Below, in pieces: positions 1 to 9,179 of a DNA stretch of 33,533 nucleotides. Position 1 is the first letter of the stretch; each line of letters opens with the position of its first letter. Position numbers and translations under genes: made by a program. Location of the stretch: contig JANQDY010000189.1 in assembly GCA_028278625.1 (NCBI GenBank), positions 1-33,533 on the forward strand, in the 5' to 3' direction. The notes under the pieces are model-generated. The model made no database searches. It was given only the letters and a program-made list of their open reading frames with translations, and was not told where the DNA came from. Source of the DNA: Thermodesulfobacteriota bacterium. GTDB taxonomy: Bacteria; Desulfobacterota; DSM-4660; Desulfatiglandales; Desulfatiglandaceae.

Positions 1-173
1 ACACGACTGAGACCATAGCTCAAAATTCCTGACTCACACCCGCGAGCTTGCTTTTGCCAACGATGTTTTTCAATCAATCCTTATATCGGAATTCCAGAAG
101 GGAAGGCCGATATTTCTTGACCTCTACACACTTTGTAATTATCCTATTTGGGATCTGAAAATTTCAACCGAAA

Positions 174-201
174 TTGATTTCTCGGTACTAATTAATATTA
201 T
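174..201 (+). promoter_or_regulatory. Putative sigma-70 promoter of hflKC
   Basis: A TTGATT -35 element (174-179) is separated by 16 bases from a TATTAT -10 element (196-201). It lies about 70 bases upstream of the hflK start in an AT-rich leader. Nothing else was recognised in bases 1-269. The call is a consensus match only. Confidence 0.45.
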
Positions 202-269
202 ATCGACTGTTGCCGGCTGATTAACTCGCCGGTTTTGATTTTCAATTATTTGGATCAAGGAGGCTTTAC

Positions 270-1325
270 ATGGCCTGGGATTGGGACAAACTGCAGGAGA
301 AACAAAAAAGGCAATCGGGGGGTGGGCAATCCGCCGGCCCGCCGAAGATGGATGAAGTTTTCGAGAAGATCCGTGGCGCCAAGAAAAAATTCCCCGGCGG
401 CACCTGGATCATCGTCGTGATCATTGTGCTGCTCTTTTTTGGCTCCAGTTGCTTTTATACCGTTGCGGTGGACGAAGTGGGAGTGGTACAGCGGTTCGGC
501 AAATATGTGAGGACGGCCCAGCCGGGGCTCAATTTCAAGCTGCCCCGCGGCATTGAAGCGGTCACCAAGGTAAAGGTCCGTTACGTTTTCAAAGAGGAAT
601 TCGGCTTCCGAACCCTTCAGGCGGGAGTCAAAACCCGCTATGCCTCATCGAGCTCCTACCAGAATGAATCCCTCATGCTGACCGGGGATCTGAATGTTGC
701 GGTTGTTCCCTGGATTGTGCAATACCGAATCAACGATCCCTATAACTATCTTTTTAAGGTCCATGACGTGAGGGCCACCTTCAGGGACCTGGCGGAAGCG
801 AGCATGCGGCTGGTGGTGGGCGACAGTTCCATCAACGAAGTGATCACCAAGCGGGAAGAGATTGCCGGAAAAGCCAAAATTCTGCTGCAGCAGTATCTTA
901 ACGAGGCGGACACGGGGATCAAGGTGGTCACCGTGGAAATGAAAAAGACCAACGTTCCGGAGCCGGTGCAACCTTCCTTCAACGAAGTAAACCAGGCCAT
1001 CCAGGAAAAGGAACGCATGATTTACCAGGCCCGGGAAGCCTACAACAAAGTCATTCCCGCTGCCAAGGGTAATGCTGAAAAGACCATCAAAGCCGCGGAA
1101 GGTTACGCAATGGACCGGGTTAACCGGGCAAAAGGTGATGCAACGCGATTTCTCGACCTTTACCAGGCGTATGTGACATCTGAGGATGTCACCCGGCGGC
1201 GGCTCTATCTGGAGGCCATGCAAAACATCATGCCCAAACTGGAAAAGAAGTTTTTCGTGGATGATCAGCAGAACAATTTTCTTCCGCTGCTGAACCTTGA
1301 GACTTCGGAAGGAGTGAAAAAATGA
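270..1325 (+). CDS. hflK: HflK, membrane SPFH/prohibitin-family modulator of FtsH
   Basis: HflK pairs with HflC to form a large membrane-anchored assembly that encloses and modulates the AAA+ protease FtsH. The 351-residue protein has a short hydrophilic, Gly/Pro-rich N-terminus, one membrane helix at about residues 46-66, and an SPFH domain beginning at the VDEVGVVQRFGKYV segment. A long charged coiled-coil region follows, with the typical HflK stretch VPEPVQPSFNEVNQAIQEKE. An AAGGAGG ribosome site lies 7 bases before the ATG. The stop overlaps the hflC start (ATGA), so the two are translationally coupled. Length and layout are normal for the family. The identification is by motif recognition and by the adjacent hflC. 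Confidence 0.95.
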   Translation: MAWDWDKLQEKQKRQSGGGQSAGPPKMDEVFEKIRGAKKKFPGGTWIIVVIIVLLFFGSSCFYTVAVDEVGVVQRFGKYVRTAQPGLNFKLPRGIEAVTKVKVRYVFKEEFGFRTLQAGVKTRYASSSSYQNESLMLTGDLNVAVVPWIVQYRINDPYNYLFKVHDVRATFRDLAEASMRLVVGDSSINEVITKREEIAGKAKILLQQYLNEADTGIKVVTVEMKKTNVPEPVQPSFNEVNQAIQEKERMIYQAREAYNKVIPAAKGNAEKTIKAAEGYAMDRVNRAKGDATRFLDLYQAYVTSEDVTRRRLYLEAMQNIMPKLEKKFFVDDQQNNFLPLLNLETSEGVKK

Positions 1326-2293
1326 GAATAAAGGTACTTATCATACCCCTCATCATCATCGTGATCATCATCTTTACAGGGGCCTATGTCATTGATGAAA
1401 CCGAGCAGGTGGTCATTACCCAGTTCGGCAAAGCTATCGGAAAACCGAAAACAGCCCCTGGTCTCTATATTAAGATCCCTTTCATCCAGCAGGCCAACTT
1501 TTTTCCCAAGAACCTTCTGGAATGGGATGGAGACTCAGGCCAGGTGCCCACGCTGGACAAAACCTTCATATACGTGGACACATTTGCCCGATGGAAAATC
1601 GTGGACCCGCTGAAGTTCTTTCAAACCGTGAACAATGTCATGGGGGCCCAGGCCCGTCTGGACGACATTATCGACCCCGCCGTCCGGAACTTCATTACCT
1701 CCTACCCTTTGATCGAAACCGTCAGGGATACCAACCGTGAACTGGACACCTTTGAAGTGGGCGTGGGAGACGTGGGAGACACCAAGGAAGAGCGGCACTT
1801 GGGCACGATCACCACGGGAAGGGGCAAAATCACCAAGGGGATCATGGTCCAGGCCCAACCCAAACTAAAAGATTTCGGCATCGAACTGGTGGATGTGCAG
1901 ATCAAACGGCTCAATTACGTGGAGCAGGTGCGAAAATCCGTCTATGCGCGGATGATTGCCGAAAGAAAGCAGATTGCGGAGAAATTCCGTTCGGAAGGTG
2001 AAGGAGAAGCACGTGTCATCGAAGGTAACCGGGACAAGGAACTGAAGAAGATCACCTCCGAGGCCTACAAGACCGCCCAGGAAATCATGGGAAAGGCGGA
2101 TGCTCAGTCAACAATGATTTATGCAAAAGCGTATAACAAAGATCCCGATTTTTACTCTTTCATCAAGTCACTGGATGTGTACCAAAATACAATGGACAAT
2201 AAGAGCTTTCTCCTCCTTTCCACGGATTCAGACTTTCTGAAGTATTTCAAAGGCTATACTGCCGGCGCCGAGAGCGGCATGGGCAATGAATGA
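1322..2293 (+). CDS. hflC: HflC, partner of HflK in the FtsH-modulating complex
   Basis: The second SPFH/prohibitin protein of the HflKC complex, 323 residues. An N-terminal signal-anchor (residues 4-24, almost all Ile/Leu/Val) is followed by the conserved start of the SPFH domain, DETEQVVITQFGK, and by the NFFPKNLLEWDGD region typical of HflC. The C-terminal half is a charged helix (RMIAERKQIAEKFRSEGEGE) as in other HflC proteins. Its ATG overlaps the hflK stop by 4 bases. HflC shapes the cage around FtsH and limits access of membrane substrates to the protease. Nothing looks truncated. Confidence 0.95.
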   Translation: MRIKVLIIPLIIIVIIIFTGAYVIDETEQVVITQFGKAIGKPKTAPGLYIKIPFIQQANFFPKNLLEWDGDSGQVPTLDKTFIYVDTFARWKIVDPLKFFQTVNNVMGAQARLDDIIDPAVRNFITSYPLIETVRDTNRELDTFEVGVGDVGDTKEERHLGTITTGRGKITKGIMVQAQPKLKDFGIELVDVQIKRLNYVEQVRKSVYARMIAERKQIAEKFRSEGEGEARVIEGNRDKELKKITSEAYKTAQEIMGKADAQSTMIYAKAYNKDPDFYSFIKSLDVYQNTMDNKSFLLLSTDSDFLKYFKGYTAGAESGMGNE

Positions 2294-2326
2294 TGGAACA
2301 ACTCCTATGGATGAAGGAAATTCGTT

Positions 2327-2824
2327 ATGGTCAGAACAGAGATTTCGCTCTTCTTGAAAAACGCTCCCGGTGAACTGGCCAAACTGACGGCCATGCTTGA
2401 AGCTGCCGAGATGAACATCGACGCGCTCACGATTCAGGACGCATCCGAATATGTTCAGACCCTATTCAAGGCACGGGGCAAATCCCTTAAGCGCGTGGCC
2501 CCGGCCGCCAGTTACGGATCCATGAAAAAAGACTCGGCCGATTTTGCCCTGATTCGTTTGCTGGTGGAGAATACGGACAAGGTCATCGACCTGTTGTCGC
2601 GAAAAGGGTACATCTTTGACATTTTCCCGGTCATCGCCCTGGAGATTGAAAACCGACCGGGGAGCCTGGCCGAAATGGCAAGGAAATTCGGAGAGGAAGG
2701 GATCAATATCAACTACGTCTATGGTTCCGCCTTGGATGACAGCCGAAAGGCCCTCTTTGTTTTCAGTCCGGAAGACATTGAAGTGGCGGCGCGGATCTTT
2801 AATGACGAAGATCAACAATCTTGA
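2327..2824 (+). CDS. Tandem ACT-domain protein
   Basis: A 165-residue protein with no enzyme domain, made of two ACT-type ligand-binding repeats. The first starts at residues 3-20 (ISLFLKNAPGELAKLTAMLE) and the second near residue 100 (IALEIENRPGSLAEMARKFG). Both carry the N-x-P-G-x-L turn where ACT domains bind amino acids or similar small effectors. An AAGGA ribosome site lies 8 bases before the ATG. It follows hflC by 33 bases and may be co-transcribed. Its 3' end overlaps the 3' end of convergent recJ by 26 bases. Such stand-alone ACT proteins are thought to sense amino acids; the ligand and partner here are unknown. Confidence 0.85.
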   Translation: MVRTEISLFLKNAPGELAKLTAMLEAAEMNIDALTIQDASEYVQTLFKARGKSLKRVAPAASYGSMKKDSADFALIRLLVENTDKVIDLLSRKGYIFDIFPVIALEIENRPGSLAEMARKFGEEGININYVYGSALDDSRKALFVFSPEDIEVAARIFNDEDQQS

Positions 2825-4514
2825 GTTGAACGGTTTCGGTCCCTTGCCACCGGTTGATTTCCGGCGTAAAGAGAATGTCCACGGTGGTCCCTCTCAATGA
2901 ATGGCGGTCCCCCATGCCGAATCCAATGGCATCAAAGATATGATTCCCTTTTCCCAGCCGCAATTTGAGATGTCTTGCCCCCACAACCCTCGAATCAAGA
3001 ACAGCCACTTTGCCGGTCATGAAGACGGGTTCGGGATTCCCCTCCCCGTACGGTGCCAGGGCATTTATCTGTGACACCAATTTGGCGTTAATGCCGCCAA
3101 AGGGAAGCTCGAGATCGATACGGATACTTTGAACCAAATGGTCCGGTTGCAGAAGCCTGGCAGCCGCTGTTTCCAGATCTTCACCAAGCTTTTCCAGCCG
3201 GCCGGCTTTCAGCGTGAACCCCGCCGCATGATAATGCCCCCCGAATTTTTCAAAACAATCGGTCATTTCTTTCATGGCGCCATAGAGATCGAAACCGTCG
3301 ATACTCCTTCCGGAGCCAACGGCCAATCCGTCTCGAATGGTGGCCATCATGACGGGCCGGTGATAGCGGTCCACCAGGCGTGATGCAACAATACCCAGAA
3401 CGCCCGAGTGCCATTTTTCAGAAGCCAGCAGGAGGGTTTGTCTGCCCGCCATTCGGTCATCGATCATGGCAGTGGCCTCTGCCAGAATCTCCTGTTCCGT
3501 GATCTGACGGCGAGCATTGATGGCGTCGATTTTGGCGGCCATGACATCCGCTTCAAACTGTCTCTCCGCCATGAGCAACGCCAAACCCATCCGCGCATCT
3601 TCCATGCGACCCGGGGCATTGAGCCTGGGTGCAATCCTGTAAGAGAGGTCTTCGGAAGCAATGTTTTCCGGCCGGACGCCCGCCACGTTCATAATGGCGC
3701 GAATGCCCGGCCAGATGGAGTGGGCCATCCGCTCTACACCGGCCGAAACCAGCATTCGGTTCTGTCCCAGCAACGAAACACGGTCCGCCACCGTGCCAAG
3801 GGCCGCAAGATCGAGATAATCTCTCAAATCCGGTTCTTTTTTGAACCTGAACCATCCTGTTCTTCTCATTGCGGCACGGAGTCCCACCGCCAGGAAAAAA
3901 GAAACCCCCGCACCCGACAGATCCTTGAATGGAAAAGGGCATCCCGGCTGATGGGGATTTACAACGGGGCAGCAGGCCTTGAATCCGGGGGGCAGCTGGT
4001 GGTGATCGGTAATCACCACGTCCATTCCCAGGCGTTTCGCCAGCATCACCTCTTTCTCATTGGATATTCCGCAGTCAACGGTGATGATTAACCCCGTGCC
4101 GTTTTCCCTGATTCGTCTGACCGCCTTTTCATTCAGACCGTACCCCTCCTTCAAGCGGTCGGGAACATATGTTTTTACGGATATTCCCGAATGTGAAAGA
4201 AACGTGGCCAAAAGAGCGGTGGCGGTGAGCCCGTCCGCATCATAATCACCGTAAACGGTGACGATGCGGCGGTCCTCCATGGCCCGCAAGATGGTCTCAA
4301 CCGCATCATTCATCCCCTTCATTTCCCTGGGATCGCACATTTGCGACAGCACGGGATTCAAGAAGGATCTGATATGGGACGCATCTCTTAAGCCGCGGTT
4401 TATCAGGAGCTGCGCCTGAAGGGGGGTCACGCCGGTTTCCGCCGCGAGCCCCGAAACAAGGGATGATCGGGGTGTTAATTCCCACCGCTTGCCATTGGGT
4501 GAAAAGGCATTCAT
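2799..4514 (-). CDS. recJ: Single-stranded-DNA-specific exonuclease RecJ
   Basis: RecJ degrades single-stranded DNA 5'->3' in RecF-pathway recombination, mismatch repair and base-excision repair. The 571-residue length is usual for the family. The DHH-phosphoesterase signature is complete: VYGDYDADGLTATALL (first metal-binding motif), IITVDCGIS and VVITDHHQLPPG (the DHH motif). The later GGHYHAAGFTL stretch is the DHHA1 nucleic-acid-binding motif, followed by the C-terminal OB-like domain. The ATG overlaps the kdsB stop (ATGA), so the gene is the last member of the zinc-ribbon/queD/kdsB/recJ operon. Its 3' end overlaps the convergent ACT gene. Confidence 0.96.
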   Translation of the reverse strand: MNAFSPNGKRWELTPRSSLVSGLAAETGVTPLQAQLLINRGLRDASHIRSFLNPVLSQMCDPREMKGMNDAVETILRAMEDRRIVTVYGDYDADGLTATALLATFLSHSGISVKTYVPDRLKEGYGLNEKAVRRIRENGTGLIITVDCGISNEKEVMLAKRLGMDVVITDHHQLPPGFKACCPVVNPHQPGCPFPFKDLSGAGVSFFLAVGLRAAMRRTGWFRFKKEPDLRDYLDLAALGTVADRVSLLGQNRMLVSAGVERMAHSIWPGIRAIMNVAGVRPENIASEDLSYRIAPRLNAPGRMEDARMGLALLMAERQFEADVMAAKIDAINARRQITEQEILAEATAMIDDRMAGRQTLLLASEKWHSGVLGIVASRLVDRYHRPVMMATIRDGLAVGSGRSIDGFDLYGAMKEMTDCFEKFGGHYHAAGFTLKAGRLEKLGEDLETAAARLLQPDHLVQSIRIDLELPFGGINAKLVSQINALAPYGEGNPEPVFMTGKVAVLDSRVVGARHLKLRLGKGNHIFDAIGFGMGDRHSLRGTTVDILFTPEINRWQGTETVQLKIVDLRH

Positions 4515-5275
4515 TGGGAATCGCGGATGGGGGTTTGGGGGTTCTCTTTCAAGAGTGTTTCAATGGCCTCGATATCGGCCGGAACATCGACCTCAACGGA
4601 ATCATGGAGGCTTTCCGCCACACTGATACGGTATCCGTTTTCCAAAGCCCGCAACTGCTCCAGCTTTTCAAGGAATTCCAGTTTTCCTTCTTCGAGGGCC
4701 GTAAACACACGGAGGAAATGCATTCTGAAACAATAAAAGCCCAGGTGCTTGTAATGCACCCGGCCGGGATTTCCATCACGGCAGAAAGGTATGGGACAAC
4801 GGGAGAAATAGAGCGCCATCCCGGTGTTATCCGTCACCACTTTCACGTGGTTGGGGTTGGTGATATCCCTGTCATCCGAAATCATGCATTTCAGGGTACC
4901 CATGGAGATGGATGCATCTTCAATCAAGGGCTTGATCATTGAGGAGACCACATGAGGCTCGAAAGCCGGCTGGTCTCCCTGAATGTTGACCACCAGGTCT
5001 TGATCCGCCACACCGACGATGGTGGCTGCTTCCGCAATCCGGTCCGTTCCGGAAACGTGGTCATGACGGGTCATCAAGGCATTGCCGCCAAACCCTTCTA
5101 CACACTTAACGATCCGCTCATCGTCGGTGGCCACGAAGACCTCTGAAAGCTCGGGGCAGGCAAGGGCCCGTTCATAGGTGTGCTGAATCATGGGTTTGCC
5201 CGCAATCATCGCCAGGGGCTTTCCCGGGAAACGGCTGGACTGGTATCTTGCCGGTATAAATGCGTATGTTTTCAT
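4511..5275 (-). CDS. kdsB: 3-deoxy-manno-octulosonate cytidylyltransferase (CMP-KDO synthetase)
   Basis: KdsB activates KDO with CTP to CMP-KDO for the lipopolysaccharide inner core, which implies an outer membrane. The N-terminus from the chosen ATG, MKTYAFIPARYQSSRFPGKP, carries the nucleotide-binding signature. VNIQGDQPAFEP and the later YRISVAESLHDSVEVDVPAD region are also typical. An upstream GTG at 5308 in the same frame would add 11 residues but would overlap queD. The ATG at 5275 lies 8 bases after the queD stop and gives the family's normal N-terminus, so it is preferred, although the GGAG inside the end of queD is rather distant. About 254 residues. Confidence 0.95.
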   Translation of the reverse strand: MKTYAFIPARYQSSRFPGKPLAMIAGKPMIQHTYERALACPELSEVFVATDDERIVKCVEGFGGNALMTRHDHVSGTDRIAEAATIVGVADQDLVVNIQGDQPAFEPHVVSSMIKPLIEDASISMGTLKCMISDDRDITNPNHVKVVTDNTGMALYFSRCPIPFCRDGNPGRVHYKHLGFYCFRMHFLRVFTALEEGKLEFLEKLEQLRALENGYRISVAESLHDSVEVDVPADIEAIETLLKENPQTPIRDSQ

Positions 5276-5283
5276 TTCAGCGG

Positions 5284-5655
5284 TTACGTCTCCATGTAGC
5301 TGGCGCACGCCGACTCGGATTCCCAGGCGGTCACTTTGGTTACGCGAACACCATCCAGCCCCAGGCGATCCGAAAGGGTCTTGAAAATGTGACGGGCGAT
5401 GTTCTCCGAAGATGGTTCATCAGATTCAAAGGCACCGATTTCGTTTAAGAATTTGTGGTCCAGTGCATCAATGATCCCTTTGGTGTGATCCTTGATTTCT
5501 CTAAAGTCAACCAGCAATCCATCATCCCCCAGGCGGTCCCCCGAAACCACCACCTCCACTTTCCAGTTGTGGCCATGCAGGTTTTCACAGCCCCCTTTGA
5601 GGGCCCGCAACTGGTGAGCCGCCGCAAACCGGGTGACTATCTTCAGTTCATACAT
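5284..5655 (-). CDS. queD: 6-carboxytetrahydropterin synthase QueD (PTPS family)
   Basis: QueD converts 7,8-dihydroneopterin triphosphate to 6-carboxy-5,6,7,8-tetrahydropterin, the first committed step to preQ0/queuosine. The roughly 123-residue protein has the zinc histidines (FAAAHQL, and HGH in CENLHGHNW), the catalytic Cys four residues before HGH, the DHKFLN histidine, and the conserved Glu in the C-terminal WESESACASY segment. The ATG at 5655 is chosen because GAGGA lies 8 bases upstream; a TTG at 5670 is possible but overlaps the preceding gene. It sits between the zinc-ribbon gene and kdsB. No other queuosine gene is in the window. Confidence 0.94.
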   Translation of the reverse strand: MYELKIVTRFAAAHQLRALKGGCENLHGHNWKVEVVVSGDRLGDDGLLVDFREIKDHTKGIIDALDHKFLNEIGAFESDEPSSENIARHIFKTLSDRLGLDGVRVTKVTAWESESACASYMET

Positions 5656-5666
5656 CTGTTTTGTCC

Positions 5667-6029
5667 TCAAGCGTCTTTGTCCCTGGCGCTTTCCCCGTTC
5701 TCCGTTTCATCCTTGCTCTTAACGGCATCTTCTTTCGCCACATCCTTTTCCGGGGCAACCATCTCTCCCGGTTTCCGGCCGCATTCGGAGCATTTCCCGT
5801 CTACAATAATGCCGGTGCAGGTGCCGTCAGGACATAATTCCCGACTGTCAAAATCAATATCCTCTTCTTCATCATCAAAGATATCGTCGCTCCGGGAAAC
5901 CGGCGGCGCCGATTCTTTCAGAGCAATTCCGCACGCCATGCAATAGTTGGCATCCTCATCGATTACGGCCTCTCCGCAACCGGGGCAAGGGGTTCCCGCG
6001 ATTTCTTCTTCACAGTGTGGGCATTTCAT
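5667..6029 (-). CDS. Zinc-ribbon protein with acidic tail, function unknown
   Basis: A 120-residue protein starting MKCPHC. Three or four CxxC-type knuckles are visible: CPHC and CPGC near the N-terminus, CMAC around residue 30, and CPDGTC...CSEC around residues 66-83. Between and after them the chain is rich in Asp, Glu and Lys and probably disordered. This pattern suggests structural zinc binding and an adaptor role, not catalysis. It is the first gene of the minus-strand operon and ends just before queD, directly downstream of a consensus promoter. AAGGAG lies 10 bases before the ATG. I do not recognise a named family beyond zinc ribbon. Confidence 0.8.
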   Translation of the reverse strand: MKCPHCEEEIAGTPCPGCGEAVIDEDANYCMACGIALKESAPPVSRSDDIFDDEEEDIDFDSRELCPDGTCTGIIVDGKCSECGRKPGEMVAPEKDVAKEDAVKSKDETENGESARDKDA

Positions 6030-6079
6030 GACAGACCATCTCCTTTTCTGGGCGTTTCATATCAGAGTTTAAGAAGGGA

Positions 6080-6108
6080 ATTATAGGGCAAGGCATCTGT
6101 GCTGTCAA
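6080..6108 (-). promoter_or_regulatory. Perfect-consensus sigma-70 promoter of the zinc-ribbon/queD/kdsB/recJ operon
   Basis: On the minus strand, TTGACA (6103-6108) and TATAAT (6080-6085) are separated by exactly 17 bases. It sits about 50 bases upstream of the zinc-ribbon gene. Both hexamers match the consensus fully, which is rare and suggests strong constitutive expression. Confidence 0.85.
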
Positions 6109-6125
6109 AGGTCGCGAAACAAAAC

Positions 6126-6154
6126 TTGAAAATTTTTTCAGACGCCTGTATCAA
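6126..6154 (+). promoter_or_regulatory. Putative sigma-70 promoter of the histidine kinase
   Basis: TTGAAA (6126-6131), a 17-base spacer, then TATCAA (6149-6154), about 114 bases before the kinase start. It is divergent from the perfect promoter at 6080-6108. A small dyad, GAGAC-N4-GTCTC, lies at 6201-6214 in the leader and may or may not be regulatory. Confidence 0.4.
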
Positions 6155-6267
6155 GGGAGAAAACCAAAACGCCCTCAGAAAAAGGATGAAATCATTTATT
6201 GAGACCAATGTCTCATGACTTGTGCAATGGTTCTATCATTTTCTGAACATAGCGGAGGCTTATTTTG

Positions 6268-9141
6268 ATGATTGAAGACCGGCCCTTGAGTGATCAAGCG
6301 GAGAGGATACGTTACCTGGAAAGAGAATTGGACAAATACCGCAAGAGAGAAGGGAGACTCCGGCGGGAGAGAGAAGAACTGGGGCAGATTCTCCAAGAAA
6401 CCACCATTCCCACCTTTGTCATCGACAAAAACCACCTTCTGACGCACGTTAACAAGGCTTTCGAAAACCTGACCGGCATCCCTGCCTCGGAATTCATCGG
6501 CACGGACGGACATTGGCGCGCATTCTATCCCGAAAAACGGCCCACAATGGCTGATCTCATTGTGGACAACGCTCTCGAGGAGGAGATAAGCCGGAATTAT
6601 GCCGGCAATTACCGGAAATCGGCCGTTTCCGAATTCGGCTTTGAATCTGAACGGTTCTTCAAGAATCTGGGAGAAGAAGGCAAATGGCTCTTTTTTACCG
6701 CTTCACCCTTAAAGGATCCTGACGGAAATATCACAGGGGCCATCGAAACCCTTCAGGATATCACCGAACAGAAGAAAGCCCAAAAAGCGCTACGTGAATC
6801 CCGGAGGGGGATGCGGTCTCTCCTCGATTTTGTCCCCTACCCTATTGTCGTCTCCAATCTGGACGGCACCGTTAGCTACGTCACGCCAGCGTTTACGGAA
6901 ACCTTCGGCTGGACCCTGGATGAGCTGGAAGGGAAGACCATTCCCTACACGCCAAAGGGGCTGGAAGCGGAAACCCGGGAGATGCTGAAGGAATTACTGG
7001 ACAAAAAGCTGGTGCTGCGCCACATCACCAAACGGCTCACCAAGGACGGCCGCCTTTTGGATGTGGTCATGCGCGGTGTCATATATGCAAAAGAACCGGA
7101 CCAACCAGGGGGCGAACTGGTACTGTTAAGGGACATCACCCGTGAAAAACGAACGGCCATGAACAATCAGGCCATGTTGAGGATCAGCATGGCACTTCCC
7201 GAATATACGGACCTGGAAGACCTCCTGGACTATATCAGTCGGGAAATCAAAGATCTTTTGGGAACCGAGGGCGCCCTCGTGGTTTTGATCGATGAAGAGC
7301 GGCGGGAGCTTTTCTATAAAGGGGCCGCATACGACGACGACCTTACCCTTAAACGGATCAAGGAAGTCCGCTTTCCCATGGACAAGAGCGTTGCCGGAAA
7401 AGTCATTCGCACCGGTAAACCGATTATCGTGCCGGATACGGCCGAAGAACCGAGCTTCTATCCCGGGGTTGATGAAAAACTGGGGTACAATACCCGCAAC
7501 CTGCTGGAAGTGCCACTCAGAAGCGGTGACCGCATCATCGGCGCCCTTTGCGCCCGCAACAAAAAGGAAGGCGATTTTGAGGCATCGGACATGGAACTCC
7601 TCAACATGATCGCCGGTACGGTGGTCCTCTCCATTGAAAACGCCCGTTTCTCGGAGGAAATCCTCAATGCCTACAAGACCAATGAAGCGCTGTTAAGGAT
7701 CAGTATGGCGCTTCCCGAATACCCGGACCTGGGGGACCTTCTCGATTTTGTCACCAACGAGGTGAAACGGCTCATGGATTGTCAAGGGGCCCTGGTGGCC
7801 CTTTTGGATGAAGAGAACAAAGAGCTCTTTTTTATCGCCGCGGCCTATGATGACATTGCCACCAAACGGCGTGTTAAAGAAATCCGCTTTCCCATCGACA
7901 AACTCATTGCGGGCCAGGTCATCAAAACCGGCAAGCCGATGATCGTAAATGACATAGAGGAGGATACCAGCATCCACCGTGAGCGTGACCGTATCCTGGG
8001 ATATCAGACCCGCAATCTGCTCCTGGTCCCTTTACGGAGCAAAGACCGGATCATCGGTGTGCTTTGTGCCATCAACAAGAAGAAAGGCCGGTTCGATCAG
8101 GGAAACATGGAACTGCTGAGCCTGGTGGCATCAACCGTTGAGCTCTCCATTGAGAATGCCCGTTTTTCAGAGGAAGTGAAAAAGGCTTACAGGGAGGTAT
8201 CCAGCCTCAACCGGGCAAAGGACAAGGTCATCAACCATCTTTCCCATGAGCTGAAAACCCCTGTCTCCGTGCTCTCCGGGTCTCTGAACATCATTGCCAG
8301 GAAACTGGCCAGGCTTCCCGACGAAAACTGGAAAAACACCCTGGCCAGAGGTGAAAGGAATCTGGAGCGCATCATAGAAATCCAAAACCAGGTGGAAGAT
8401 ATCATGCGGGAGCGACATTTTGAATCGCACCATGTTCTGAGCCAGATGGTTGATCTGTGCGCGGACGAATTGGAGACCCTGGTTGCCGAAGAGGTGGGAG
8501 AGGGGAATGTTGTCAAAGCCATTCGAAAGCGCATCGACGATATCTTCGGCCCAAAAGAAATGACGTTCCAGATGCTCTCCCTGGACCAGGTTGTGAAAGA
8601 GAGGCTTTTGGCCCTGAAACCCCACTTCTCTCACCGCAAAGTTCGTATTATTGAAGACATCATTCCTGCCGGCACCATCAAGATCCCTTTTGAGCCCCTT
8701 CGGAAGGTCATTGACGGGTTGATCAAAAACGCCATCGAAAACACCCCTGACCAGGGGAAAATCGAGATCCATGTGGCGCAGACGGACGGAATGGCGGAAA
8801 TGAAAGTGCGGGATTACGGTGTGGGGATTATCGAAGATGCGCAACGAAGAATCTTTGAAGGCTTCTTCGCCACCCAGGACACACTGGCCTATTCCTCCAA
8901 AAGGGCCTTCGATTTCAACGCCGGCGGCAAGGGGGCCGATTTACTGCGCATGAAAATATTTGCTGAACGATACGGATTCAAAATCACCATGACGTCCACC
9001 CGCTGTCCCGTCATCCCCCTGGAGACGGATCTCTGCCCGGGCGTCATCAGTGAGTGCAACCACTGCAAAGGACCCGAGGATTGTTTTATCTCCGGCGGCA
9101 CCACCTTTACAATTCAGTTTCGCACGGAAAAAGAGAGCTAA
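6268..9141 (+). CDS. Soluble sensor histidine kinase, PAS-PAS-GAF-GAF-HisKA-HATPase
   Basis: A 957-residue orphan sensor kinase with no membrane segment. After a short N-terminal coiled coil come two PAS domains (about residues 45-170 and 180-300), then two GAF domains (about 300-465 and 472-635) that are near-duplicates of each other. The H-box SHELKTP has the phospho-accepting His at about residue 660. The ATPase domain shows the N-box LIKNAIENTP, the G1 box DYGVGI and a GGKGADLL G2 box. The last 50 residues hold five cysteines (C-x10-C-x7-C-x2-C-x5-C) placed inside the ATPase domain. GGAGG lies 9 bases before the chosen ATG; a TTG one codon upstream is less likely. No response regulator is adjacent. 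Confidence 0.9.
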   Translation: MIEDRPLSDQAERIRYLERELDKYRKREGRLRREREELGQILQETTIPTFVIDKNHLLTHVNKAFENLTGIPASEFIGTDGHWRAFYPEKRPTMADLIVDNALEEEISRNYAGNYRKSAVSEFGFESERFFKNLGEEGKWLFFTASPLKDPDGNITGAIETLQDITEQKKAQKALRESRRGMRSLLDFVPYPIVVSNLDGTVSYVTPAFTETFGWTLDELEGKTIPYTPKGLEAETREMLKELLDKKLVLRHITKRLTKDGRLLDVVMRGVIYAKEPDQPGGELVLLRDITREKRTAMNNQAMLRISMALPEYTDLEDLLDYISREIKDLLGTEGALVVLIDEERRELFYKGAAYDDDLTLKRIKEVRFPMDKSVAGKVIRTGKPIIVPDTAEEPSFYPGVDEKLGYNTRNLLEVPLRSGDRIIGALCARNKKEGDFEASDMELLNMIAGTVVLSIENARFSEEILNAYKTNEALLRISMALPEYPDLGDLLDFVTNEVKRLMDCQGALVALLDEENKELFFIAAAYDDIATKRRVKEIRFPIDKLIAGQVIKTGKPMIVNDIEEDTSIHRERDRILGYQTRNLLLVPLRSKDRIIGVLCAINKKKGRFDQGNMELLSLVASTVELSIENARFSEEVKKAYREVSSLNRAKDKVINHLSHELKTPVSVLSGSLNIIARKLARLPDENWKNTLARGERNLERIIEIQNQVEDIMRERHFESHHVLSQMVDLCADELETLVAEEVGEGNVVKAIRKRIDDIFGPKEMTFQMLSLDQVVKERLLALKPHFSHRKVRIIEDIIPAGTIKIPFEPLRKVIDGLIKNAIENTPDQGKIEIHVAQTDGMAEMKVRDYGVGIIEDAQRRIFEGFFATQDTLAYSSKRAFDFNAGGKGADLLRMKIFAERYGFKITMTSTRCPVIPLETDLCPGVISECNHCKGPEDCFISGGTTFTIQFRTEKES

Positions 9142-9179
9142 ATTCGTACGTGGCGTTTCTATTACAATTGGGGTGCATT

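Noticed and set aside
8167..8844. Long minus-strand open frame within the histidine kinase
   Set aside because: It is the antisense shadow of the HisKA/ATPase region; the plus-strand protein has all expected motifs.
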